From positions 1-64,000 of the forward strand of contig QHYS01000026.1 of NCBI GenBank assembly GCA_003223325.1: 64,000 nt of DNA, written 5' to 3'. The position numbers were made by a program, and so were the translations under genes. Shown here one piece after another: positions 17,037 to 25,099 of the stretch. This DNA is from Acidobacteriota bacterium (lineage in GTDB: Bacteria > Acidobacteriota > Terriglobia > Acidiferrales > UBA7541). Below the pieces are notes generated by a model that was not told the DNA's origin, searched no databases, and saw only the letters and a list, made by a program, of their open reading frames with translations. The first letter of the stretch is position 1, and every line of letters begins with the position of its first letter.

Positions 17037-17441
17037 TTATTCTCCGCCTAGCCTAAACACGAGCACATGGCCATCGGAATGGTATTTGATTTGTTTCAGG
17101 AATCCCCAGTGCTTCGAGTGGTCCTTCGCGGCAATGCAGGTGAGGGTAACAACTTCCCCGACCCGCCAGTCTTGACGGTGCACTCCCGCACGGCTGTAGG
17201 TGCTCGGCGGATTCCCCTCGCAACCCCACGTTTCAGACGCGCCCGTGCTCTCGTCCTTGACTTCCACCCAAGTGGCTGTGTGCGGGTTAATCCAGTCGAC
17301 CTTTTTTAGGACACCCGTGACGGTCCATTCCTGATTGGCGTCAAATTCGGCAGTAACCGAATGATGCGCCAAAAGAGGAGCACAGACTACCAGAAGGGCG
17401 GTGGCAGAGAGCAGCATCCCGCAAACTTTGTTTTTGTTCAT
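17037..17441 (-). CDS. Small exported AHH/NPH protein (DUF6152-like)
   Basis: 134 residues from ATG 17441. Signal peptide MNKNKVCGMLLSATALLVVC runs to APLLA, then the mature chain begins HHSVTAEFDANQEWTVTG. VLKKVDWINPHTATWVEV carries the NPH motif, and the rest (EVVTLTCIAAKDHSKHWG) is beta-rich. Small single-domain OB-like or beta-barrel proteins are likely; no enzyme motif is visible. It lies 35 bases downstream of the large secreted gene at 17477. Two cysteines (WGCEG and LTC) could form a disulfide. Confidence 0.8.
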   Translation of the reverse strand: MNKNKVCGMLLSATALLVVCAPLLAHHSVTAEFDANQEWTVTGVLKKVDWINPHTATWVEVKDESTGASETWGCEGNPPSTYSRAGVHRQDWRVGEVVTLTCIAAKDHSKHWGFLKQIKYHSDGHVLVFRLGGE

Positions 17442-17476
17442 GGAGGTGTACCTTTGTAACTCGTCTTCGCGTGTCC

Positions 17477-18820
17477 CTACTTGGCCTGCTTGGCGGCCAA
17501 CCGAAACTCGTTCCTGTTGATCTTGATAGACCCGTCGATGTCTTTGGCCACGACCGTGGCGCGGACATCGTATTTCTTCTGTCCGTCCGATACTGTGGCG
17601 TGAAGAAACGCGCCCTCTAACGTCCCTTCCAGCGGCATTTCGCCGCTCTTGCTCGTGACGGTGCCGGTAACCTTGCTGCCATCCTGCTTCATCACCCACT
17701 GCTGGTTCATCAGGCCTTCGATTGTGCTGTAAATCTGAACGTTCCAGCTTCCCGCAATATTGGGGATAGTCTGAGTCGTGGCCGCAACGGTCGTCGGCTC
17801 GGCGGCGTCCTTCGAGGTGACATAAGGGGTCTCGTCTTCTTTGACCAAATGGCTCTTATCCAAAGGCAGGCACATGGTCGGGCGGATATAATCGCCTGGG
17901 GCGGCAATTTGCGTCTGCCGCGGAGTCATCATCCAGGGCTTGGTAAACATGACGGGATCTTCCACCGTGGCCTCGTAGGTCAGTACGTCGCCTGCACGAG
18001 TCCAGCGTTCGATGACATGCAGCTGGTCGCTATGCATCATCGCCAATTTCGGCCCGACGGTTCCAGAGCCGAGCCAGGTCTCGTCGTTGAGCCCGACCAC
18101 GTCAACGACAAGGGTATCGCCCTCCCAATGCCCGATCGAATCGCCATAATAGGAAGAGTCCAGATCCTTGGGGTGCGGACGCCCGTCGAGGTAAACAATC
18201 CTGAAATAGGGACCCGGTCTGTCTTCATAGAGGAAGGCCACGACTTGCGAGTTCTGCACGATCTGCATCGCGTAACCACCACCGCCGCGAAGCGATCCGC
18301 GCGGCACGCCGTACGGGATACAGTCATACTGCGGATCCGCCGGTGAGGCATCGCCGTGCATCGCGTCGCCGATGGCCTTGACCTTGGCCATGTATTCCTG
18401 CTTATACGGCGGCTCCTCGCAGGATACGCAAGTGCGATCGAGAAGATTCACTTTGCCGTTCTGAGTCTGCAGGACCTTCGTGCCCACTTGTTCGCTTCCC
18501 GCCGCATTGGCTCCTCCGTAATCAAAGAACACCGACCCGTCAGCGGACCTGACCACAACGTGCTGGCCCGGCTTTTCCTGTACGGGGTCCCCGGCAAAAA
18601 TGTCTCCGAGATTGTAGAAGCCGCTCAGATCCGGGTGACCATCCGGCGTCCGCGGCGTTGGTTTCGAACCGGGTGCTAGTTTCGAGGGTGTTGGTTTGGA
18701 AGCCGCCGACGTCTTCCCTGGCGCCGCATCCTGAGCCGCACACCACGGCAAAAAGCACAACGCCGCCACCCCCGCGGCAACCACGATCATAGAGCGACTA
18801 ACGCTGCGTCCCAGTCTCAT
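17477..18820 (-). CDS. Exported protein of the GDSIGHWEGDTLVV family
   Basis: 447 residues from ATG 18820; signal peptide MIVVAAGVAALCFLPWCAAQ follows a short Arg-rich start. A Lys/Pro/Ser linker precedes TPDGHPDLSGFYNLGDIFAG. The core has YDCIPYGVPRGSLRGGGGY, VAFLYEDRPGPYFRIVYLDG, YYGDSIGHWEGDTLVVDVVG, LNDETWLG and VEDPVMFTKPWMM. A C-terminal extra domain (IAGSWNVQIYSTIEGLMNQQ to the end, about 100 residues) is absent from the two paralogues and looks like a small beta-barrel. It pairs with the small AHH protein downstream. Confidence 0.83.
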   Translation of the reverse strand: MRLGRSVSRSMIVVAAGVAALCFLPWCAAQDAAPGKTSAASKPTPSKLAPGSKPTPRTPDGHPDLSGFYNLGDIFAGDPVQEKPGQHVVVRSADGSVFFDYGGANAAGSEQVGTKVLQTQNGKVNLLDRTCVSCEEPPYKQEYMAKVKAIGDAMHGDASPADPQYDCIPYGVPRGSLRGGGGYAMQIVQNSQVVAFLYEDRPGPYFRIVYLDGRPHPKDLDSSYYGDSIGHWEGDTLVVDVVGLNDETWLGSGTVGPKLAMMHSDQLHVIERWTRAGDVLTYEATVEDPVMFTKPWMMTPRQTQIAAPGDYIRPTMCLPLDKSHLVKEDETPYVTSKDAAEPTTVAATTQTIPNIAGSWNVQIYSTIEGLMNQQWVMKQDGSKVTGTVTSKSGEMPLEGTLEGAFLHATVSDGQKKYDVRATVVAKDIDGSIKINRNEFRLAAKQAK

Positions 18821-19006
18821 GTCATACCCTCCTTCGCGGCCCGTTCCCCGCGCGAATTCTCCCATCGCCCAGTGAAACGTGTCAACGCCAGTAACGCTGA
18901 GTTCGGCGTCAGTGCCTTCGCCCAAAATTTCGGCAACGAGACCGCCGCCGGCTTCGTGGTTGCTCATACGTGTATGAAACGCGAAGGATTCCCCGCCGGA
19001 ATAACA

Positions 19007-19130
19007 AGCGGTGGGTTAATCGCAGCCGCCGGGCTGCTCCGATTTGTTTTAGATGACCTCCCTCGACTTGCTGCAAGACCTTCAACCGCTCCCATTCTTT
19101 CGCGCTCAACTCGATTCGCTCCGGTCCCAT
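19007..19130 (-). pseudogene. Transposase N-terminal remnant (ISNCY/IS21-like)
   Basis: From ATG 19130 the minus frame reads MGPERIELSAKEWERLKVLQ and then QVEGGHLKQIGAARRLRLT, the helix-turn-helix start typical of ISNCY-type transposases. After about 41 residues the sequence no longer resembles a transposase, so at least 90 per cent of the gene is gone. The end repeats of the element lie just upstream at 19151-19202. Confidence 0.6.
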
Positions 19131-19150
19131 CCCTCCTTCCGCTGGATGAA

Positions 19151-19202
19151 ACCGGACATTTCTATTTTGCGCAAACCGGACACTCTCATTTTGCTGCGAC
19201 AG
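19151..19202. mobile_element. Insertion sequence end with two subterminal repeats
   Basis: Two direct copies, ACCGGACATTTCTATTTTG (19151-19169) and ACCGGACACTCTCATTTTG (19175-19193), start 24 bases apart and end in CTGCGACAG. Repeated TGTCCGGT blocks starting from a terminal TGTCG are typical of the ends of IS21-type and related elements. The opposite end was not found, in keeping with the truncated transposase. Confidence 0.6.
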
Positions 19203-19365
19203 TAGCCTGTGGCGCCTTGACACGGGCACGATAGCGGGTATACACATCGGAGCCGGACTCTTTGTGCGCACATCTTTTTGTTCGCCTGACTGCGGCTGAT
19301 TCGGCTCGCACCTTCGGCCTACTAGGCAGATGGGGACGCTTCGAGAGCGCTGGCGAGGTAGGAGT

Positions 19366-19767
19366 ATGAAATTCAAGCTGCGTGCGTGTTTCGTTGTGGC
19401 GGCGGGGTTGTGCGTTGGGTCGCTTCCCGTATGCGCCCATCACGGTACAGCAGAATACGACAATACGAAGACGATCTCTCTGCAAGGAACCGTCACGGCC
19501 TTGCAATACCTCAATCCACATGCGTTGATCCTCTTTACCGTCAAGGACGATAAAGGACAAGCCGCAAATTGGACCGCCGAGCTTCAGAGCCCGAATCTTC
19601 TGTCGAGAAGGGGCTGGAGCAGAAGCACGCTGAAGCCGGAAGACCAAATCATCGTCACGGGTCATCCGGTGAAGAATGGCGCGAAGGCCATGTCCGGTCA
19701 GAAGGTCGTATTTATCGACGGGCGAGAGACCCCCTACATGGGATTGCCTGCCGATTCTTCCAAATGA
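19366..19767 (+). CDS. Small exported AHH/NPH protein (DUF6152-like)
   Basis: 133 residues from ATG 19366 with GGTAGGAGT just upstream. Signal peptide MKFKLRACFVVAAGLCVGSL runs to PVCA, then HHGTAEYDNTKTISLQGTVT. ALQYLNPHALILFTVKDD has the NPH motif; ELQSPNLLSRRGWSRSTLKP and IIVTGHPVKNGAKAM complete a small beta-rich domain. The stop overlaps the start of the large partner (ATGA), the tightest coupling of the three pairs and strong evidence that the two proteins work together. Confidence 0.85.
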   Translation: MKFKLRACFVVAAGLCVGSLPVCAHHGTAEYDNTKTISLQGTVTALQYLNPHALILFTVKDDKGQAANWTAELQSPNLLSRRGWSRSTLKPEDQIIVTGHPVKNGAKAMSGQKVVFIDGRETPYMGLPADSSK

Positions 19768-20606
19768 GAAGCCCGATCATTTTTCAGTTTTGCACGAGCT
19801 TTTTGCTTTGCAGGAGCTTTTTGTTTTTCGCTGGCCTCCTCTTAGTCCCGTCTGTGCTGCATACGCAAGCTTCGCAGCCGGGAAAGGCCGGAGGCCAACC
19901 CACAAGCCAGACTCCGGCTGCCTTCAGGGGCGTCTGGTATCCGTCAACGAGAAGCACTTTGGGAGCGGCCACGCCCGACAATCCTGGCCAGCAGTTTGTC
20001 TGGCTCCATCCCGAGGGCAAACCCCTGAAGGGTCCTCTACCTCTGACTGCGTGGGGGCTGGAGAGACTCAACGCCAATCGGCCCATAGGACCTAATACCA
20101 CGGCGATCGACTCGAACGATCCCGATTTCCAATGCTTCCCATCCGGCTTGCCGAGGATCTATCTCTTCCTCTACCCACTGGAGATTATCCACACGCCTGG
20201 GCGCGTGCTCATGCTTTTCGAGTACGGCCACGTCATTCGGCAGATTTTTACGGACGGGCGCGGGCACATGCAGGACGCGGGGCCCACCTGGATGGGCGAC
20301 TCCATTGGCCACTGGGAGGGAGACACGCTCGTCACCGACACCACGGGTTTTAACGATAAGACCTGGCTTGGTTACGGCGGCCAGCCGCATTCCGACGCTC
20401 TTCACCTCATCGAGCGCATTCATCGTATAGACCACGATTCGTTGATGATCGACATCACGCTCGATGACCCCAAGGCGTACTCGATGCCCTTGCACACACA
20501 AAAGAAATACATTTTGAAGCCCGATTGGAACATCATGGAGTTCGTCTGCGAAGACAATTCTCTCAACTTCCTCGAGTACGAAAAGAAGGTCAGAATCCAA
20601 CAATAG
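19764..20606 (+). CDS. Exported protein of the GDSIGHWEGDTLV family
   Basis: 280 residues from ATG 19764, overlapping the small gene's stop. Signal region FLLCRSFLFFAGLLLVPSVL, then a linker and FRGVWYPSTRSTLGAATPDN. The core has DPDFQCFPSGLPRIYLFLYP, VLMLFEYGHVIRQIFTDGRG, GDSIGHWEGDTLVTDTTGFN, KTWLGYGGQPHSDALHLIER and LDDPKAYSMPL. It is the shortest member in the window and lacks the C-terminal domain of the 17477 protein. The frame is open far upstream, but the overlap start gives a proper signal peptide. Confidence 0.83.
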   Translation: MRSPIIFQFCTSFLLCRSFLFFAGLLLVPSVLHTQASQPGKAGGQPTSQTPAAFRGVWYPSTRSTLGAATPDNPGQQFVWLHPEGKPLKGPLPLTAWGLERLNANRPIGPNTTAIDSNDPDFQCFPSGLPRIYLFLYPLEIIHTPGRVLMLFEYGHVIRQIFTDGRGHMQDAGPTWMGDSIGHWEGDTLVTDTTGFNDKTWLGYGGQPHSDALHLIERIHRIDHDSLMIDITLDDPKAYSMPLHTQKKYILKPDWNIMEFVCEDNSLNFLEYEKKVRIQQ

Positions 20607-20687
20607 GGTAGCACCTCAGACCCGGCTGGGGTTGAAGCACTGAGAAGAAATTAACAGGGAGAGACAAATAAAAAGCTGTTCCCCTAA

Positions 20688-21393
20688 CTAAAGGTCGATA
20701 CAGACTCCATCGGCTACCATCCGGCGAAGCACTATCTTTACGTGGACAGCGGCGGCGACAATGCCCACGAAGCTTTCACCATGCTCAGCGTTGTCGACAC
20801 GACCGCCGGCACGAAGCTTGCGGACGTCAAAATTGACGGCGATACGCTGGAAGCCATGGCGCTGGAGACGTCGGGAAGCAGGCTCTTTTTGAACAACCCG
20901 GCAAAGAACGAAGTCGAAGTGATCGATCGCAAGACAAATAAATTGACCACGAGTTGGCCGGTCAAACTGGGCAAGGACAACTCCACGATGGCGTTCGATG
21001 AATCAGCATATCGCCTTTTCGTCGGATGCCGCAGCGGGCAGATGGTGGTCTTCAATACGCAAGCGGGGAAAGAACTTCAGGCGCTTGCGATCGGAAGGAG
21101 AGCGGACGACCTGGTGTTCGATCCTGCGAGTAAGCGCATTCACGCGACCTCTGGCGGTGCCGGCGTGGTAAATGTGTACAAGGAAATCGATCCGGATCAC
21201 TATCAGTCGCTGGGACAAGTTCCCTCCGGTCCGGGCGGGAAAGACCGGCCTTCTGGTGACGCAGTTATCTCGTCTTTTTGTTCCCGCGCCGGGGAAAGGG
21301 GCTCCGCCGAGCGCGGTCTACGCCTCCGAACTTTCAGTGAACGGCGCTGGAGGCGGGCACTCGCGTGGACTGGGACAATCGAAAGTGTTGTAA
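20688..21393 (+). pseudogene. YVTN beta-propeller protein, truncated and frameshifted
   Basis: The frame opens after TAA 20685-20687 directly inside the fold (KVDTDSIGYHPAKHYLYVDS), so the start and signal peptide are missing. Blades follow: LSVVDTTAGTKLADVKIDGD, RLFLNNPAKNEVEVIDRKTN, RLFVGCRSGQMVVFNTQAG, RIHATSGGAGVVNVYKEIDP. At about 21237-21243 one extra base in a GGGCGGGAAAG run shifts the frame; the proper end (GGKTGLLVTQLSRLFVPAPG) continues in the next frame to TGA 21391. It resembles the class of the intact gene at 14454. Confidence 0.75.
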
Positions 21394-21449
21394 CCGACTC
21401 ACCGGTCGCACGCGCCCGCCAGCTTCCCAAGAGTTGCTGCCCGATCTCT

Positions 21450-22097
21450 TTACTTCAGCGCAGAATTGACGTACCCGTGCTGGAGAACCTTTTTCAAGTC
21501 CGGCCGAATGCTCAAATACGTGATGTGATCCGGAATCGCTGAAAATCCGTGCGGCACATGCTCCGGAATTATGATCACGTCCCCCGTTTTTATCTCGCGG
21601 CTCGTATATCCCACCATAGTGCCGCCGCAGGAAGGGCCATTGAGGACCGTCGTCACTTCGTCATTCGGACCAGAACGTTTCCCGTTGACGATGCTGCCCC
21701 CGGTGATCAGAGTTCCGCTACCCGATATGACGACGTAACTCTCGGCGGTATCGTCGTGGAAGATTCCCGTGGGACCCGTCGCACCGGGGCGCTGCTCGCC
21801 GCAAGACTGCGAGGCGCTCGCTGCCGCAGGCGCGGCGCTTCCCCCGCCCGCATTTGCGGTGGTGCCACCGCCTTTCATGGCTCCGCGGGCAACGACAGCA
21901 ACGCCGAGCTGATACTGACCCATATCGATCACTCTAAGCGTATTATCCGGAATTGTGCGATGCGTATCGGCCGAGTGCTTCAAGACGGCCTTGATATTCT
22001 CATCGCTGATGTACACGCTATCTTTGGGTGCTTGAGCCAGCGCTGCCGAGCAAACTGCAAGCAGTATGACCGGGATTTGCAAGACTTGCTTCCGCAT
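21450..22097 (-). CDS. Exported cupin-domain protein
   Basis: 215 residues with signal peptide MRKQVLQIPVILLAVCSAAL ending ALAQ. The cupin core has TGIFHDDTAESYVVISGSG (motif 1 like H..D..E.Y.V..G.G) and VIIIPEHVPHGFSAIPDH (motif 2, with PxxxPH). His, Glu and His residues for a metal are present. A Gly/Ala/Ser-rich insert of about 30 residues interrupts the start of the domain. Family members bind sugars or act as small dioxygenases or isomerases; the substrate is unknown. Confidence 0.75.
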   Translation of the reverse strand: MRKQVLQIPVILLAVCSAALAQAPKDSVYISDENIKAVLKHSADTHRTIPDNTLRVIDMGQYQLGVAVVARGAMKGGGTTANAGGGSAAPAAASASQSCGEQRPGATGPTGIFHDDTAESYVVISGSGTLITGGSIVNGKRSGPNDEVTTVLNGPSCGGTMVGYTSREIKTGDVIIIPEHVPHGFSAIPDHITYLSIRPDLKKVLQHGYVNSALK

Positions 22098-22553
22098 GAC
22101 GACCTCCTTATTTCGTTCGGTCCAGAATGTTGAACCCTATCACTATCGAGCCTGAGCGAAAACTCCGATTTGAGACTTCAGCGGTTTGGCTTCTGGACAC
22201 CGGTGGAGTCCACCGGACTCCCGAAACCGAAGCTAACTAAGGCCGTCCTCTTCCTTCTCCTCGATAGGCTCATGGCAAACGCATCGTCTAGCTAGGAGAC
22301 GTTAAGGCGTCCGTCACTTTTACTCCAATTGGCATCGGTGAGCAACTAAATGGGCGACTGATCCCGGACGGTAGACGTCAAAGGAGGCGCGTTCATTCTG
22401 TCGTCTATGCGAAAGGCTCAAAGGCGGGAAGGCCCCAACCGAAATGCCTTGAGATTTGCGCGTTCGTTGGGCGGGCATATAATCTGCACAATCATGGTCA
22501 AGATAGACAGAGTATTGTGCTCTAGCTGAGCAGCCGCGGGGCAGGAGGACGAC
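22098..22553. other. 450-base intergenic region with a palindromic repeat
   Basis: Divergent gap between the cupin gene and the flavoprotein gene. It contains the palindromic repeat at 22182-22229. The plus-strand ribosome site GGAGGAC lies at its right end. No gene is supported inside. Confidence 0.5.
22182..22229. repeat. Palindromic repeat, copy A
   Basis: CGGTTT (22182-22187) pairs with AAACCG (22224-22229), and inside it CCGGTGGA pairs with TCCACCGG, giving a long hairpin. A second copy at 55543-55607 shares TCCACCGGACTCC, GAAACCG, CGGTTT and an upstream CTCCGATTTG. Both copies lie 40-90 bases 5' of a minus-strand gene. Confidence 0.65.
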
Positions 22554-24233
22554 GTGACAAAGCACAGGAAAATGAGAGAGGCCTGGTCGAGGAGAGATTT
22601 TGTCAAGACCACACTCGCGGGCGTTGGAGCGACTGCCTTGGCCTGCAGCGCAAAGCCAGTTGGTGCGGCGTATGCTTCGCGGCATTGGGACAGCGTCGCG
22701 GATGTCGTAGTCGTCGGGGCGGGAGCTGCAGGTCTGCCCGCTTCGATTGAGGCCGCCGAAAATGGAGCATCCGTTATCATTGTCGAGCAGAATTACGACA
22801 TCGGCGGACACGCCATAGAGAGCGGCGGCAATATCGCTTTGGGAGGCGGAACAAGCCTGCAAAGAAAATACGGCATCGAGGACTCACCAGACCAAATGTT
22901 CTCAGACTTGGTGCACTGGCACGACTATCGGTTCAGCGACCGGGAAATTGTGCGCGCCTTTTGCGACTGGAGCGCCCCGACCTTCGAATGGCTGAAAGAA
23001 CACGGAGTGGAATTTCCCGACCGGTCTCCGGTCGGTGCCGATGGTGGTCCCCAAAACATCAAGAGAGCGCAGACAGTTGTGTGGAGCGAGGGACCTAGTT
23101 CCGTGGCTCCCAATGGAGGAAATGGAACTGCCCTCGTGCGGCCGCTGGAAGCGAGCGCAAGAAAACTTGGCGTGCAAATCCTGCTGCGGCACAGCATGAC
23201 CGGAATCATTAGAGAAGGCCAACTTTCGGGAAGGGTTCTCGGCATCACGGCTACGAGCCAGGGCAAGACCCTCAACATTCAGGCCAGGAAAGGCGTGATC
23301 ATCGGCACGGGAGGTCATACCAGTAACGTGAATTTCCGTCGCATGTTTGACCCCAGGCTAACCGAAGAGTACCAAGTGGTTGGCGAGCCGTATTCACGCC
23401 AAACTGGTGATGGCGAGAGCGCGGCTATGGGCGTCGGGGCAGCACTTTGGGGCGTAGCGAACCAAACCCTTGAGACAATGGCCCGATCGCACATTTTTGA
23501 AAAACCCTACGTGATTGGTAATCAGTATGGTTATCCGCAGGGCGGTGGGACTCGCAACGAAAATCTGAAGAATAGCCCTATTGCGGGCCTCGCTCGTGCC
23601 ATAGGCCTTCTCGTAAGGGACTACCAGGACGTGATCCACGTGAATCAGGTGGGTCTGAGGTTCGTAAACGAAGCAGCCACCGGATTCGATTGGTGGAATC
23701 CTTGCCTGGAGTTGAATGGTGGAACAGGCGAAGGAGGAGGCCCCATTTGGGCGGTCTTCGATGCAGACGCGGTTAGACGAGAGGGTTGGACGTGTACGCC
23801 GCCATACGTGGATCCGGAGGGCTGGTTTTTCAGTGCGACCACGCTTGCCGAGCTCGCGCGCAAGATCGTTAGCAAATATCAGAAGCAGCCTGTGCCGCCC
23901 GTGGCTTTGGAGCAAACCGTGGCCCGATACAATTCGTTTGTGGATGCGGGCAAGGATGCGGATTTTGGAAAACCAACTCCCCAGTACAAAATCCAGACGG
24001 CCCCGTTCTATGCCGCCTGGTCGACGCCCTGCATTCATGATTGCGTGTCAGGGCTGAGGATTAACGCGAAAGCCCAGGTCATTGACCTGCAAGGCCAAGT
24101 GATCCCGGGACTTTACTGCGGAGGCGAATCGGCGGGTGGATTCAACCAGCACGGTCTGGCAAAGTGTCTGGTCTTTGGCCGCATCGCTGGTCGCGAAGCG
24201 GCGCGCTCGTCGGTAAGCTCCACGAAATCTTGA
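22554..24233 (+). CDS. Tat-exported FAD-dependent oxidoreductase (FAD_binding_2)
   Basis: 559 residues. The N-terminus has a twin-arginine motif, SRRDFVKTTLAGVGATALAC, so the folded flavoprotein is probably exported. The FAD fold is ADVVVVGAGAAGLPASIEAA with EQNYDIGGHAIESGGNIALG; the C-terminus has GLYCGGESAGGFNQHGLAKC. This layout matches the fumarate reductase / 3-ketosteroid dehydrogenase group, where a second domain holds the substrate. GTG 22554 has a strong AGGAGG site; ATG 22572 is a later option. The substrate cannot be told from sequence alone. Confidence 0.85.
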   Translation: MTKHRKMREAWSRRDFVKTTLAGVGATALACSAKPVGAAYASRHWDSVADVVVVGAGAAGLPASIEAAENGASVIIVEQNYDIGGHAIESGGNIALGGGTSLQRKYGIEDSPDQMFSDLVHWHDYRFSDREIVRAFCDWSAPTFEWLKEHGVEFPDRSPVGADGGPQNIKRAQTVVWSEGPSSVAPNGGNGTALVRPLEASARKLGVQILLRHSMTGIIREGQLSGRVLGITATSQGKTLNIQARKGVIIGTGGHTSNVNFRRMFDPRLTEEYQVVGEPYSRQTGDGESAAMGVGAALWGVANQTLETMARSHIFEKPYVIGNQYGYPQGGGTRNENLKNSPIAGLARAIGLLVRDYQDVIHVNQVGLRFVNEAATGFDWWNPCLELNGGTGEGGGPIWAVFDADAVRREGWTCTPPYVDPEGWFFSATTLAELARKIVSKYQKQPVPPVALEQTVARYNSFVDAGKDADFGKPTPQYKIQTAPFYAAWSTPCIHDCVSGLRINAKAQVIDLQGQVIPGLYCGGESAGGFNQHGLAKCLVFGRIAGREAARSSVSSTKS

Positions 24234-24290
24234 GTCGGCGGCATTATTTTCTTGTGGAACTCGTGTACATTCGGTCGTATTGGGTGTGTT

Positions 24291-25067
24291 TCAAGCGTTC
24301 CAAATCGCACGTTGTCGCTTCTGTTCAGCCGGCGATAGGCTAAACCAGGACTCCGCTGTAGTTCGAACGTACTCGAGCAAGCGTTGCAGATCAGCTTGCT
24401 TACGCTCGATCGCATCGCGACCGGTTTGGTCCGGCACTTCAATCGGCGGGCCGATCACAAGCACAACACGGGAGAAGGGCCAGGGAAGCTGAAAAAGATC
24501 CCAGGCCTTGTCGAAAATACGCGCGTGTTCGGCGAAAACGTGAAACCCAACGATCGGGCAGCCGCTGCGGCGAGCCAGAATTATGGGCCCTGGTTTTGCA
24601 AGATGACGCGGTCCCCGCGGACCGTCTGCCGCAAAGGCCACGTCACGGCCTTGTTGGAGCCGCTTCGCCAGCACGGAGAGGCCTCGCAGGCCGCCGCGGG
24701 ACGAACTCCCGAATGTGGTGTCAAAACCTAATCGTTGGAGTGCGCTACCGAGGATCTGTCCGTCAAAATTCCCGCTGGTCATGGCCACCAAGCCGCGGTG
24801 ACGCCACCACCACATGGCTAAGAAAATTGTTTGGTGCCAAAAAGAATAGACGCAGCGGCGATTCTGAAGGTGCACGCGGTCGATGTGCTGCCAGCCGAGG
24901 ACTTCGTATCGCAGAGTCGGGCCAACGAATCGAGCGAACGCGTATGCGGCGCCGGCAATGATGGGAATCTGAGCGCGCCGAAAAGGGGAGAGTTGTTTGG
25001 GCCGCGAATCGTAGGCGTCGGCGAGCTGTTCTTCGCGTTCTGGCAACGACTTGGCCAATTCAGTCAT
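24291..25067 (-). CDS. Lysophospholipid acyltransferase family protein (DUF374)
   Basis: 258 residues. The DUF374 signature is present: VYSFWHQTIFLAMWWWRHRG (His of the acyltransferase box), ALQRLGFDTTFGSSSRGGLR, GRDVAFAADGPRGPRHLAKP and GCPIVGFHV. The family is related to LpxL-type lipid A acyltransferases and probably acts at the inner membrane on lipid A or a glycolipid. One hydrophobic stretch (IPIIAGAAYAFARFVG) may anchor it. It is divergent from the FecR-like gene with only 32 bases between the starts. Confidence 0.8.
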   Translation of the reverse strand: MTELAKSLPEREEQLADAYDSRPKQLSPFRRAQIPIIAGAAYAFARFVGPTLRYEVLGWQHIDRVHLQNRRCVYSFWHQTIFLAMWWWRHRGLVAMTSGNFDGQILGSALQRLGFDTTFGSSSRGGLRGLSVLAKRLQQGRDVAFAADGPRGPRHLAKPGPIILARRSGCPIVGFHVFAEHARIFDKAWDLFQLPWPFSRVVLVIGPPIEVPDQTGRDAIERKQADLQRLLEYVRTTAESWFSLSPAEQKRQRAIWNA

Positions 25068-25099
25068 GCGCTATAGTATAGGCGACCCGAAACACGGAT

